Shown one piece after another: positions 8,553 to 17,030 of a stretch of 64,000 bases of DNA. Numbering within the stretch: position 1 is the first letter of the stretch; each line of letters opens with the position of its first letter. The notes under the pieces were generated by a model. That model was not told the DNA's origin and searched no databases. It saw nothing but the letters and a program-made list of their open reading frames with translations. This stretch comes from Massilia aurea. GTDB taxonomy: Bacteria > Pseudomonadota > Gammaproteobacteria > Burkholderiales > Burkholderiaceae_D. The stretch is taken from assembly GCF_024753205.1 (NCBI RefSeq), contig NZ_JANUGZ010000006.1, positions 112,154 through 176,153 of the forward strand. The letters run 5' to 3'. The position numbers and the translations under genes were made by a program.

Positions 8553-10012
8553 ACTTTTCCTTCATGATTGCCCGGCAGGCCAGACAGACCGGCCCCGTGG
8601 CGCGCTGCGCCGGCCCTGGCCGTGCGCGTCTTGCTGCCTGGATGCAGGTTCACCAGCGCGCATGCGCCGCCGACGATGAACCAGAGGTACCAGTTGAATA
8701 CCAGGTAACGGAACATATTGTCCGAGAACGACACGATCAGATACTGGATCACGATGGCCAGCATCAGGAACCCGGACACGGGATCGATGCGGGCCAGTGC
8801 GCGCAGCGTGCCCAGCACGCGGGCGTACAGCCACAGGTAGCACAGCAAGCCAACGGCGCCCATCTCGAAGAAGAACTGCACATAGACATTGTGGGCATCC
8901 CACCGGATCGTGCGGTCCATCGGGAAGAATGTCCCCACGTGGTAACCAAAGCCGTCAAGTCCATAGCCGAGGAGCATGCGCTTCGTTTCCATCCAGCCGA
9001 TGGCCGATTCCCACAGCATCACGCGCCACGCGAACGAGTTGAGCTGCGCGTTGCGCACGACTTCGTTGCCCTGCCCCAGGTCCATCAGGCGTTCGTTTAC
9101 CGACGGCACGAACAGCAGCAGCGGCAGCAACAGCAGGTACAACAAATAGCTGCGCTTGAAAATCAGCGCATACAGCACGAATACGAGGAAAGTCGCGAGC
9201 CAGGCGCTGCGGGTCTGGGTCAGCAACAGCTGCAGCATCAGCATGGGCATATAAATGCAGATAGCGATGCGCCCACGCGGCGTGATGTTGTACAGCGGGC
9301 TCTTGAGCATATACAGCCCCAGTACCAGCACCAGCGTCAGGTAGAAGGCCAGCACGTTCGGATGCGAGAACGTCGACTGCAGGCGAAAATCCCCGCCGCG
9401 CATATGCAGCGCGATATCGACGACGGCATACAGCGTGGGCAGCAGCGACGAATACATCACCAGGCGGATGGCTTTGTTGAAGTCCTCGTTCGAGCGGACG
9501 ATGTAAATCGCAATCATGAAGATCGCGAAGTTGGACACGATGCCCAGATACATTTTCAGCGCATTGGTCTTTTCGTACGACAACACCAGGCCCACGCTCA
9601 TCATCAGGACAAATGGCAACCAGAAACGCGCCAGCCGGCCAGGAAACGCCTTCGGCTTTTCCATCACCATCATGCACGCGATGATGATCACGAACAGGTT
9701 GATCAGGCCGCCAATGCCCATGCGCACGCTGCCGATACCGAACTGCGTCGATTCCAGCACCATGTCGCCGACCGACCGGAACAACAGGATCAGCATCACC
9801 AGTTTTTTATAGTCGTAGATCAGCAGCACACCCAGCAACAGCAAGGCAGGCAGCGCCGCCAGGCGGCCGAACTGATACCCCATGCTGTCGCCAAACATGG
9901 GGATCACGGCGCCGACGGACAGGCTCAGGACGACCAGGGCCATGATGGTCCAGGTCGGAACGCCGAAGGGTTCCCTCAGCCAGTTAAGCAGTTGCACTGA
10001 TCTGTTCACCAT
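8549..10012 (-). CDS. O-antigen ligase/polymerase family membrane protein (Wzy-like)
   Basis: A 487-residue protein with about 12 membrane segments. The Wzy_C signature is visible: TQTRSAWLATFLV in the middle, then a periplasmic loop ending WDAHNVYVQFFFEMGAVGLL near residue 370, whose histidine is conserved in O-antigen ligases. In a locus with Wzx and Wzz homologues the most likely job is polymerising repeat units in the periplasm. Ligase activity cannot be ruled out. It overlaps the downstream GT4 gene by 4 nt and follows a GT2 gene by 12 nt. Confidence 0.82.
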   Translation of the reverse strand: MVNRSVQLLNWLREPFGVPTWTIMALVVLSLSVGAVIPMFGDSMGYQFGRLAALPALLLLGVLLIYDYKKLVMLILLFRSVGDMVLESTQFGIGSVRMGIGGLINLFVIIIACMMVMEKPKAFPGRLARFWLPFVLMMSVGLVLSYEKTNALKMYLGIVSNFAIFMIAIYIVRSNEDFNKAIRLVMYSSLLPTLYAVVDIALHMRGGDFRLQSTFSHPNVLAFYLTLVLVLGLYMLKSPLYNITPRGRIAICIYMPMLMLQLLLTQTRSAWLATFLVFVLYALIFKRSYLLYLLLLPLLLFVPSVNERLMDLGQGNEVVRNAQLNSFAWRVMLWESAIGWMETKRMLLGYGLDGFGYHVGTFFPMDRTIRWDAHNVYVQFFFEMGAVGLLCYLWLYARVLGTLRALARIDPVSGFLMLAIVIQYLIVSFSDNMFRYLVFNWYLWFIVGGACALVNLHPGSKTRTARAGAARHGAGLSGLPGNHEGKV

Positions 10013-10024
10013 TCCCTGCTGCCA

Positions 10025-11098
10025 CTAGACCAGTTGCGGCGCGACGCGGATGCGGCGCTTGCCCGGATAACGGCGCACGAGCCAGCCACGCACCGCGTGC
10101 CACTCGCCCGTTTCCGTGATATCGCCGGAACGGAAGCGGTTGAAGCGCCACAGCAGCGACGCCCAGTTGCGGGTGGAAATCGCCTTGCGGTAGCGCAGTT
10201 CGCGTTCGATCTCGGGCGACGCGCCGAACACCTTGCGCACGCTGCGCGCCATGTTCTCGAATTCCGCGTCGAAGTTGCGCTTGCCACCGACGTCCATCAG
10301 GATGCCGCCGTGGTTGCAGAACGGCGCCGGATCGAACCACGGCAAGTTGTGCATCGTGCAGAACGAGCGCGTCAGCGAGCGCGAAATCGCCAGCGAGACT
10401 TCCATCTGTTCGGTGAAACTGGTGATGCTGACGTTCTTGCCGTGCCAGCGGTACTTCAGCAGTTTCTGCGGCAGATTGGTGACCTTGCCCAGGATCGCGA
10501 GCTGACCGAAGAGGAAATAGTCTTCCGCCAGCGACGGCACATCGATGCGCTGGTCCTCGGGCAGGATTTTCAGGATGTCGATGCCGTAGCGCACACCCAT
10601 CTTCTGGACCGGGTCAAAGCGCAATGTCGAGGCCGGATGCGACACCGGATTACGGAACAGGCTGGCCGCGCCGATGCGGGCCGTGCCCACCGGCAGGCGC
10701 AAATCGTCGAGCTTGTTACCAGCAGCGTCGATGACGTCGGCCTGGCCACTGACGACGATGCATTCGGGCTGCGCCTCGAACGCGGCCAGCGTCAGCGCCA
10801 TGCGGTCCGGCAGGCAAATATCATCGGCGTCATGCCGCATGATGAATTCGCAGTCGGCAATGTCGATGCCGCAATTTAACAGGCCGGACAAGCCCTTTGC
10901 CTGCGGGAACGAATGGACTTCGATACGCGGGTCGCGCGCATGATACGCCTGGGCCATCTCGACGCTGCCATCGGTCGAACCGTGATCAAGGACCAGCAGG
11001 CGCCAGTCGGTGTAGGTCTGGGCGATGACACTGTCGATCGCTTCCGCCAGGTAGTCCTTGCCGTTTTTCACTGGCAGTAAAATATCAATTCGTGCCAT
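10025..11098 (-). CDS. Family 2 glycosyltransferase
   Basis: A 357-residue GT2 enzyme. It begins ARIDILLPVKNGKDYLAEAI, then LDHGSTDGS near residues 38-45, and RHDADD at 88-93 is the DXD metal site. LAEDYFLFGQLA around residue 200 is the ED catalytic-base motif. Its start overlaps the end of the upstream GT14 gene by 14 nt. It lies inside the EPS operon and should act on the cytoplasmic face. The donor is unknown. Confidence 0.84.
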   Translation of the reverse strand: MARIDILLPVKNGKDYLAEAIDSVIAQTYTDWRLLVLDHGSTDGSVEMAQAYHARDPRIEVHSFPQAKGLSGLLNCGIDIADCEFIMRHDADDICLPDRMALTLAAFEAQPECIVVSGQADVIDAAGNKLDDLRLPVGTARIGAASLFRNPVSHPASTLRFDPVQKMGVRYGIDILKILPEDQRIDVPSLAEDYFLFGQLAILGKVTNLPQKLLKYRWHGKNVSITSFTEQMEVSLAISRSLTRSFCTMHNLPWFDPAPFCNHGGILMDVGGKRNFDAEFENMARSVRKVFGASPEIERELRYRKAISTRNWASLLWRFNRFRSGDITETGEWHAVRGWLVRRYPGKRRIRVAPQLV

Positions 11099-12056
11099 TC
11101 TTTACCTTAGTTAAAGCTGATTTTTTAGAGCTGATTTCTTCTTCGCCGCGCATGGCCGGCTGGCGCCCTGCCGCCATCGCATCGATCGCGTCGAGCACGG
11201 GCGCAGATGCTGCGGAAAACTTGCGCGCAAACAGCACTTGGCGCCGTTCGCCAGGGCTGTTCTTGAACTCCGATGCGTGGATCACCGGCCCCGCGAACCG
11301 GGGCAAATAACCCGCATCGAGCACATCCGGGCCCGTCTTGCCAGGCGACCAGCGGGTGAACGTCAGGCTGTGGCTGATGTTCTGCCTGAACGGCGAATTC
11401 CACAGGATGTACTGAAAATAGAATTCATCGGGACAATCGACCAGCTTGCAGAACCGGTACACCTGCGGCGCGCGCGCCGTCACGTCCAGCACATACTTCA
11501 CGGCGTCGCCGCTCAAGCACCACCACTGTGAACCGGTGACCAGCTCGCCTTTCAATACCTTGCGATAGTCGCGCAGCGGCAGCACCCTGTTCAGAAAATT
11601 CTGCAGCGGCCAGCGAAAGCGCCTGAGTGGCTTGCTCTTGCGGATCGACACCTGGGTAATGCGCTCGAGCGGCTTGCCATACCTGGTGTCAGGCAGCGCG
11701 AACGTCTCGATGAACTCGGTGCTGCGATGGCGCTCGAAAAACGCCTCGATATCCGCGGGCGTGTACAGCGGATAGCAGGCGCCGCTCAGCAACACATAGC
11801 GATCGAAGCCGCCTGGCGCGGCTGCTGCGCACGCCATCAATTCAAGCGTCGCCTTGACCAGGGAGATATCGCCCCAGGCGCCGTTGACGCGGCGCTTGCA
11901 GAACGTGACCGCCGGGGCCAGTGCGGCAAATGCGGCCAGGTCCGACTTCGCGTCGATGTGCACGAAGAACGCGGCACCGGGCGCGCTCAAGCGCGCGACC
12001 AGCCGCTGCAGATGCGCCGGCTGGTCGTGCGCGAGGATCAGGTACGCGATTCGCAC
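11085..12056 (-). CDS. GT14 (core-2/I-branching type) beta-glycosyltransferase, second copy
   Basis: A 323-residue paralogue of the GT14 gene on the other strand. The same blocks recur: IAYLILAHDQPAHLQRLVAR, FFVHIDAKSD, VNGAWGDISLVKA, YVLLSGACYPLYTP, TGSQWWCLSGDA and DEFYFQYIL. I chose GTG at 12056, which gives the same N-terminus as the paralogue; a TTG at 12089 would add 11 residues. It is the first glycosyltransferase gene after epsG. Two GT14 enzymes in one cluster suggest two beta-linked residues, or a branch and a backbone linkage. This is inference. Confidence 0.83.
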   Translation of the reverse strand: MRIAYLILAHDQPAHLQRLVARLSAPGAAFFVHIDAKSDLAAFAALAPAVTFCKRRVNGAWGDISLVKATLELMACAAAAPGGFDRYVLLSGACYPLYTPADIEAFFERHRSTEFIETFALPDTRYGKPLERITQVSIRKSKPLRRFRWPLQNFLNRVLPLRDYRKVLKGELVTGSQWWCLSGDAVKYVLDVTARAPQVYRFCKLVDCPDEFYFQYILWNSPFRQNISHSLTFTRWSPGKTGPDVLDAGYLPRFAGPVIHASEFKNSPGERRQVLFARKFSAASAPVLDAIDAMAAGRQPAMRGEEEISSKKSALTKVKNGTN

Positions 12057-12160
12057 AGTCAAGCCTGCACCATGCCCAGGCAGGCACAACGCAACAGGGG
12101 CAACATCGGCACTCGGGGGCGCACGCGGCGGCTAGTGAAGCGGGGCATCGTCATCATCGA

Positions 12161-13105
12161 TCAGTACTCGTTGAGCACCGTTCCCACCAGATGCACACGC
12201 GCGTCGGTCAACAGGTCGACCAGATCGCGCATCTTCTTGTAGTGGCTATGGTTCTTGTGCGCCACCATCACGGCGGCGCCGGCGCGGCTGGCGACCACCT
12301 GGGCGTCGGCGTACTCGGCGCCGGCCGGCGTGTCGATCAGGATCACGTCGTAATCGGCGCCCAGTTCGCGCAGCAGGCGGCCGAAGGCCGGTGAGCCCAG
12401 CAGTTCGGACGGGTTCGGCGGCAGCGCGCCGGCGGTCAACACCGACAGGTCGACCAGCGCCGGCACGCGCTGGATCGCCTCGTGCCCGCTGCGGCCAGCC
12501 AGCACGGCCGACAGGCCGGCGCGGTTTTCCAGCCCGAACAGCGCGTGCTGACGCGGCGCGCGCAGGTCGGCATCGATCAGCAAGGTGCGCTGGTGCTGCT
12601 GCGAAAACACCACGGCCAGGTTGGCGGCCAGGAAGCTGCGGCCATCGCCTGATTCGGCACTGGTGATCGCCAGTGCGCGGCGCTCGTCGCCCGTTTCGAA
12701 CCAGCGCCACAGCAACTGGTTGCGCAGCGCGCGCAGCGATTCGACGCGCGCGGTGAACGGCTCGTACGCGGCAACGACTTCGTCGCTGATGGCACTCTGG
12801 CCGGCCAGCAGATACGGATAATCGTACTGGCGCGACAAGGCCAGCTCGATGTCGGCAGCGGTCAACAGACCCATTTCGACAGCGGCGTCGCCAAAGCGCA
12901 GATTGCGTTCGATCGAGGCACGCATCACCTTGTCGGCGTCGGCCACCGACAGGCGCCCGTTGCGGATCAGGATGGCGCCGATCGAGTCGTGCGACTGGTG
13001 ACTGGCGGCGCGCTCGCCACGTGCGGATTGGCCCGTCACTGCGACGGCTGGGGTAGTGGAATTCATCGTGGACGCTCCATGCTGATCATTATGCTGATGC
13101 GCCAT
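12161..13105 (-). CDS. epsG: EpsG-like chain-length-determinant tyrosine kinase homologue with MshEN-like N-terminus
   Basis: A 314-residue BY-kinase-type ATPase, a cytoplasmic partner of EpsF in polymer-length control. The ATPase half has a Walker A-like SGDGRSFLAANLA (arginine instead of the usual lysine), Walker A' TLLIDADLRAPRQ and Walker B VILIDTPAG. The C-terminus has no tyrosine cluster, only a final Tyr. Residues 41-93 carry two repeats resembling the MshEN c-di-GMP-binding motif. The ATG at 13105 overlaps the epsF stop by one base (TAATG). Another ATG at 13066 has GGAG seven bases upstream and may be used instead. The name follows EpsG of exosortase-type EPS loci. Confidence 0.82.
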   Translation of the reverse strand: MAHQHNDQHGASTMNSTTPAVAVTGQSARGERAASHQSHDSIGAILIRNGRLSVADADKVMRASIERNLRFGDAAVEMGLLTAADIELALSRQYDYPYLLAGQSAISDEVVAAYEPFTARVESLRALRNQLLWRWFETGDERRALAITSAESGDGRSFLAANLAVVFSQQHQRTLLIDADLRAPRQHALFGLENRAGLSAVLAGRSGHEAIQRVPALVDLSVLTAGALPPNPSELLGSPAFGRLLRELGADYDVILIDTPAGAEYADAQVVASRAGAAVMVAHKNHSHYKKMRDLVDLLTDARVHLVGTVLNEY

Positions 13106-14529
13106 TACGTTGGCAGCGTCATGTTGCCCGTGCCCTTGGCGCCAGGCGGCTTCGAAAACGGCTTTTTGCCCTTGGACGACACGCGGGGCTGCTGAATCAC
13201 GCCCAGCATCGGCAGACCGAATGCGTCAACCAGATGCGAGGCCGAACGGATCCGCTGGTCCAGCAATTCGAGCACCAGCACCGCGCCCAGACCCAGAATC
13301 GTCCCGGCAATGATGGCCAGCACGATGTTGAGCGAGACGCGCGGACCGGATGGCTGCAGCGGTGGCGTAGCCGCGCTCAGCACGGCGATGTCGGCCTGCT
13401 TGGATTCGCCTTCCAGACTAATCGTGTTCAGGCGCTGGCTGGCCGACTCGTAGGCGCGGCGGGCGTTTTCTGCTTCGTTGGTCAGCAGGTTGAATTCGTC
13501 ACGGGCGCCGTTCAGCGACTGCACGCGGTCCTTTTGCGCTGCCACGGCTGCGCGCAGCTCGCCTTCGCGGCGCTCGCTGATGTCGGCCGAAGCCACCACG
13601 CTGCTGGACGAATTGCGCTTCTGCTGTTCCAGGTTCGAGCGCAGCTTGGCCACTTCGGACGCGGCCGCCATGTACTGGGGATGGTTGGACGCCAGGCGCT
13701 GCGAAATGTCGGCAAACCTGGCTTCGGCCAGCGACAGGCTCGTCTGCAGGTTCTGCACGACCGGGTTGTTCATCACGTCGGGCGAGCTGCTGCTGTTGCC
13801 CTGAGCCTGGCTGCGGCGCGAGGCGGCGTCCATGCTCTGGCTCTGCACGACCACCAGCTGGCTCGACAACTCGTTCAGGCGCGCGGTCTCGACGTCCAGG
13901 CGGTTGTCCGCACTGTAGATGTTGTTGTCCTTCTGGTACTTCGACAGGCGCGATTGCGCCAGCTCGTAGCGGTTGCGCAGCGTCTTGATCTGATCCGTGA
14001 TGTAAGTGCTGGCGCGCTGTACCGGATCGGTCTTGAGCTGGACGCTGACGTCCAGATAGGCATTGGCGAACGCATTGGCCGCCTTCGACACGAACTGCGG
14101 GTCGGTGCCGCGGAAATTAATCGTCAGCACGCTGCTTTCGCGTGCCGGCACCACGTCCACATTGCCGCGCAGCGAATCGGCCAGCCACTCGCGCAGCGTG
14201 CCGCCATTGCCGCCGGTGGCATTCTGGAAGCGCGCCTGCGCGTCCGGCGCATTGGCCAGCCCCAGATCGTCGACGACCTTCAGCGCCACGCTCTTGCTCT
14301 TGATGATATCGACCTGGGTCGCAATGTAGCCGGGCATCAGCTGCGCGGGTGCGCTCAGGCCGGTGACCGGATCGACGCCCTTGTAATTGACGACCATCGC
14401 CACGGTGGCTTCATACTTCTTGGGCTGCATCATGCTGAAGACGACGGCGGCGAGCACGGTCACGCCGAGCGCGAGCAGCACGATCTTGTAGCGCGCGCGC
14501 AGGGCGAGTAACAACAGGCTTGGGTTCAT
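13105..14529 (-). CDS. epsF: EpsF-like chain-length-determinant protein (Wzz/GNVR)
   Basis: A 474-residue polysaccharide co-polymerase. A first membrane segment lies at about residues 14-34, followed by the Wzz block QPKKYEATVAMVVNYKG. A long periplasmic coiled-coil region (ELAQSRLSKYQKDN through ENARRAYESASQRL) comes next. A second membrane segment near residues 405-428 is followed by a basic cytoplasmic tail (KGKKPFSKPP). It should set polymer length together with EpsG. The frame is open 45 codons further upstream, but the ATG at 14529 starts the usual MNPSLLLLALRARYK N-terminus. It lies 70 nt after epsE. Confidence 0.87.
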   Translation of the reverse strand: MNPSLLLLALRARYKIVLLALGVTVLAAVVFSMMQPKKYEATVAMVVNYKGVDPVTGLSAPAQLMPGYIATQVDIIKSKSVALKVVDDLGLANAPDAQARFQNATGGNGGTLREWLADSLRGNVDVVPARESSVLTINFRGTDPQFVSKAANAFANAYLDVSVQLKTDPVQRASTYITDQIKTLRNRYELAQSRLSKYQKDNNIYSADNRLDVETARLNELSSQLVVVQSQSMDAASRRSQAQGNSSSSPDVMNNPVVQNLQTSLSLAEARFADISQRLASNHPQYMAAASEVAKLRSNLEQQKRNSSSSVVASADISERREGELRAAVAAQKDRVQSLNGARDEFNLLTNEAENARRAYESASQRLNTISLEGESKQADIAVLSAATPPLQPSGPRVSLNIVLAIIAGTILGLGAVLVLELLDQRIRSASHLVDAFGLPMLGVIQQPRVSSKGKKPFSKPPGAKGTGNMTLPT

Positions 14530-14599
14530 GGTTGGCTTTCTATAAGGTGCAATGGCGCGCGCACGTGCGCCGCTTTCTGGTCTGGGCAACGGCGCATGG

Positions 14600-15388
14600 T
14601 CAGAACAGGCTTTCCTTGACGTACACGACGTCGTCGGGCTGGAGCAGATCGTCGCCCTTGACACTGATGATCTGCATCTTGCCGCTTGCGTCGCGGCGCT
14701 TGACGCGCAGGCCGCGCTCGGTACCGCGCGCCGTCAGGCCGCCACCGGCCGACAGGCCCTGCAGCACCGTCATCTGACGCTCGAGACGCAGCATGCCCGG
14801 CCGCTGCACTTCGCCGTAGATGTAGAAACGGGGCGCGCGCTCGACGAAGATGACGTCGCCACCCTGCAGATCGAAGTTGCCCGCCATGTCGGCAGTACGC
14901 ATCACCTCGGCCGTATCCAGCGCGTCCTTCATGACCTTGCCGTTACGGGTACGCACGACCGTGACGATGTCGCCACCGTTGGTGTCGATGCCGCCGGCCA
15001 GCGCCAGCATGTCCAGCACGCTGCGGCGACCGTCGATCGCATAGCGCCCTGCCTTCTTGACCTGGCCCAGCACCGACACCTGCTGACTCGTCAGCGCCGT
15101 GATCAACAGGTTCACCTGCGGCTTTTTCACGAAATTGCCGCGCTCGAGCATGCTGGCAATCTTCGCTTCTGCCGCAGCGCTCGACAAACCGGCGACAGCG
15201 ACCTGGCCGACCAGCGGCATGGTGATGAAGCCAGATTCACTGACGCGCGTTTCCACGGCCAGATCGGGGTTGCCGAACACGGAGATCTTGACGACGTCCC
15301 CGCCGCCGAGCACCAGCTCTTCGGCGTGCGCACTCCCCATGCTCCATGCCAGCAAGACGGCGAAGATACCAAGCAAGATTTGTTTCAT
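14600..15388 (-). CDS. epsE: EpsE-like polysaccharide export protein (Wza family)
   Basis: A 262-residue outer-membrane export protein. A signal peptide with cleavage after AHA (residue 22) precedes the Poly_export domain (LGGGDVVKISVFGNPDL). Two SLBB domains follow: VSVLGQVKKAGRYAI then FYIYGEVQRPGMLRLERQMT. There is no lipobox cysteine at the cleavage site, unlike E. coli Wza. It should form the periplasmic/outer-membrane channel joined to EpsF. I took the ATG at 15388, which begins directly with the signal peptide; an upstream in-frame start would add ten residues. Confidence 0.87.
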   Translation of the reverse strand: MKQILLGIFAVLLAWSMGSAHAEELVLGGGDVVKISVFGNPDLAVETRVSESGFITMPLVGQVAVAGLSSAAAEAKIASMLERGNFVKKPQVNLLITALTSQQVSVLGQVKKAGRYAIDGRRSVLDMLALAGGIDTNGGDIVTVVRTRNGKVMKDALDTAEVMRTADMAGNFDLQGGDVIFVERAPRFYIYGEVQRPGMLRLERQMTVLQGLSAGGGLTARGTERGLRVKRRDASGKMQIISVKGDDLLQPDDVVYVKESLF

Positions 15389-15510
15389 GTTAAGTTCATT
15401 CCATTCACAAAGTGTCAATAGTGCGCATCAGATCGATCATTGGCGCCGGCGATGGCTGAACGTCGATACAGCCCGCTGTTCGCCAGTTCGTTACAGTTCT
15501 ACGCCATCAG

Positions 15511-16809
15511 TCAGTTAAATTGCAGCGTGGCGTTGATGGATCCGCCATTTGCCTTGTAGCTATTCGTTCCTGCGGCGAGGCTTCCCGAGCGCTGCTCCTG
15601 GAATGCCCGCGCCTTGATGGTGATATTGCGCAGCGGCTTGTACACGAGTCCCACCGACCGTGTATCGCGGCTATCGCTGGCCAGATCGGCAGCGACAACT
15701 GGCTGGGCTGCCCCACCGAACGGCTTGAATTCACGCTGTTCGTGCCGCACATCCACCTCGGCCAGGATTTTTGCCGAAACTTCCCAGGTCACCTGGGCGC
15801 TGGCGCCATTGGCCAATGCACTGCCGATCAGCGCGCCGTCGATGGCGGCAAATTCGCGCCAGGCCTGGCCGGTGACCTTCACCTTCCCTGCCGGCATGTA
15901 GTTGACGATCAGCCGTGCATTGGTGCCGCTGTCGTCGCGCGTCGACTGGCCCATCTGCTTGCGTTGTACCCAGCCGCCAAGAAACAGCACTTGCGTGCTC
16001 CCCGTTGCCAGCCATAAAACGTTGAGCTTCGCTTCGTCCTGGTCATAGCCGTTGAGCACGGTGCTCGTGTTGCCGACTGTGAGCCAGTTCGGGTACTTGC
16101 CTTCCAGCCGGCGCAGCTGGAAACCGGCCGTGCTGCCGCTGCGCGCCAGGTAGTCGAAGCCCGCCACCCACGAATCCTCGGTGCGATCGCTGGCGCGCTG
16201 CGACGCCAGCTCGTAGGCGTATTCTTCTTTCGACACTTCGCCGCGCAGTTGCCAGCTGGGGTGAAACCGCCACCGGCCGTCTGCATACTGCTTTTTGCTT
16301 ACCCGCAGGTTGCGCTGGACCACGTCGAAATCGGCGAACGAGGCCAGTTCCTGGCGGTAGTAGCCGCCGATGTGCCCGTCAAAACGCGACGCGACAAACC
16401 AGTGCCAGTCCCCGCGAATGTCCTTGCGCAGATAATCCAGCTGGCTGTTGCGGTCAAATTTCACCGACGAAAAGTCGGCAAACGCGGTGATGATCTGACG
16501 ACTGACTGGACGCTCAAAGCGCACACCGCCACCTGCACTGCGATAGGTATCGCCGCGCGCGGCCGAACGGGTTGCTTCGTCGCTTGATGAGCGGAACAAG
16601 TTGTCGTCATGTTCAACGCCAGCACTGACAAACGGCTGCAGCGTGCCGGCCAGCGCGGTCGTGCCGGAGGAGGAACCAGCGAGCACGACGCAAGCTGCCG
16701 CCGTCAACCTCAGGCAAAGACGACTGGCCGGCAGCCGGCTTGCCGACCGCGCAGCGCTGGAGCCATCACGACGTTCGCTGGTTCGCAGTAAGTACAAGAA
16801 GAATCCCAT
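15511..16809 (-). CDS. epsL: EpsL-like outer-membrane beta-barrel protein of EPS locus
   Basis: A ~432-residue protein with a hydrophobic N-terminal segment (LTAAACVVLAG) and cleavage probably near TALAG. The rest is alternating polar/aromatic strands ending in INATLQFN, a C-terminal beta-barrel end signature. It resembles the EpsL biosynthesis-operon outer-membrane protein found beside EpsE/EpsF in exosortase B loci (SAGVEHDDNLFR near the mature N-terminus). It may form or support the polymer exit pore. The start is uncertain: ATG at 16809 gives an unusually long n-region and has no clear ribosome site, while a TTG nearer the hydrophobic segment is also possible. Confidence 0.75.
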   Translation of the reverse strand: MGFFLYLLRTSERRDGSSAARSASRLPASRLCLRLTAAACVVLAGSSSGTTALAGTLQPFVSAGVEHDDNLFRSSSDEATRSAARGDTYRSAGGGVRFERPVSRQIITAFADFSSVKFDRNSQLDYLRKDIRGDWHWFVASRFDGHIGGYYRQELASFADFDVVQRNLRVSKKQYADGRWRFHPSWQLRGEVSKEEYAYELASQRASDRTEDSWVAGFDYLARSGSTAGFQLRRLEGKYPNWLTVGNTSTVLNGYDQDEAKLNVLWLATGSTQVLFLGGWVQRKQMGQSTRDDSGTNARLIVNYMPAGKVKVTGQAWREFAAIDGALIGSALANGASAQVTWEVSAKILAEVDVRHEQREFKPFGGAAQPVVAADLASDSRDTRSVGLVYKPLRNITIKARAFQEQRSGSLAAGTNSYKANGGSINATLQFN

Positions 16810-16963
16810 CCCAAATAATATTTTTTCACGCTTCTTCCCGCTTGCTTGCAACACATGCACGCCATACACTTTTTCATCAGCGCAATAAAGACTGCATGGA
16901 CCCAGCGGGCAAACATGTCTTTTAATCAGGATAAGTTGCAATTCTACTACATGACCTCAGAAA

Positions 16964-16982
16964 CACGCGTTCGATACGCGTG
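16964..16982. repeat. Perfect 7-bp inverted repeat in the epsB-epsL spacer
   Basis: CACGCGT and ACGCGTG flank a 5-nt loop (TCGAT). The element lies in the 221-nt gap between the end of the EpsB gene and the start of epsL. There is no T-run, so it is not a standard terminator; it could be an RNA processing or attenuation hairpin, or an operator. Confidence 0.4.
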
Positions 16983-17030
16983 CTCCAACCAGCGCACCCT
17001 GTAACGACCAGGCAGCGCACTGCTGGGGTG

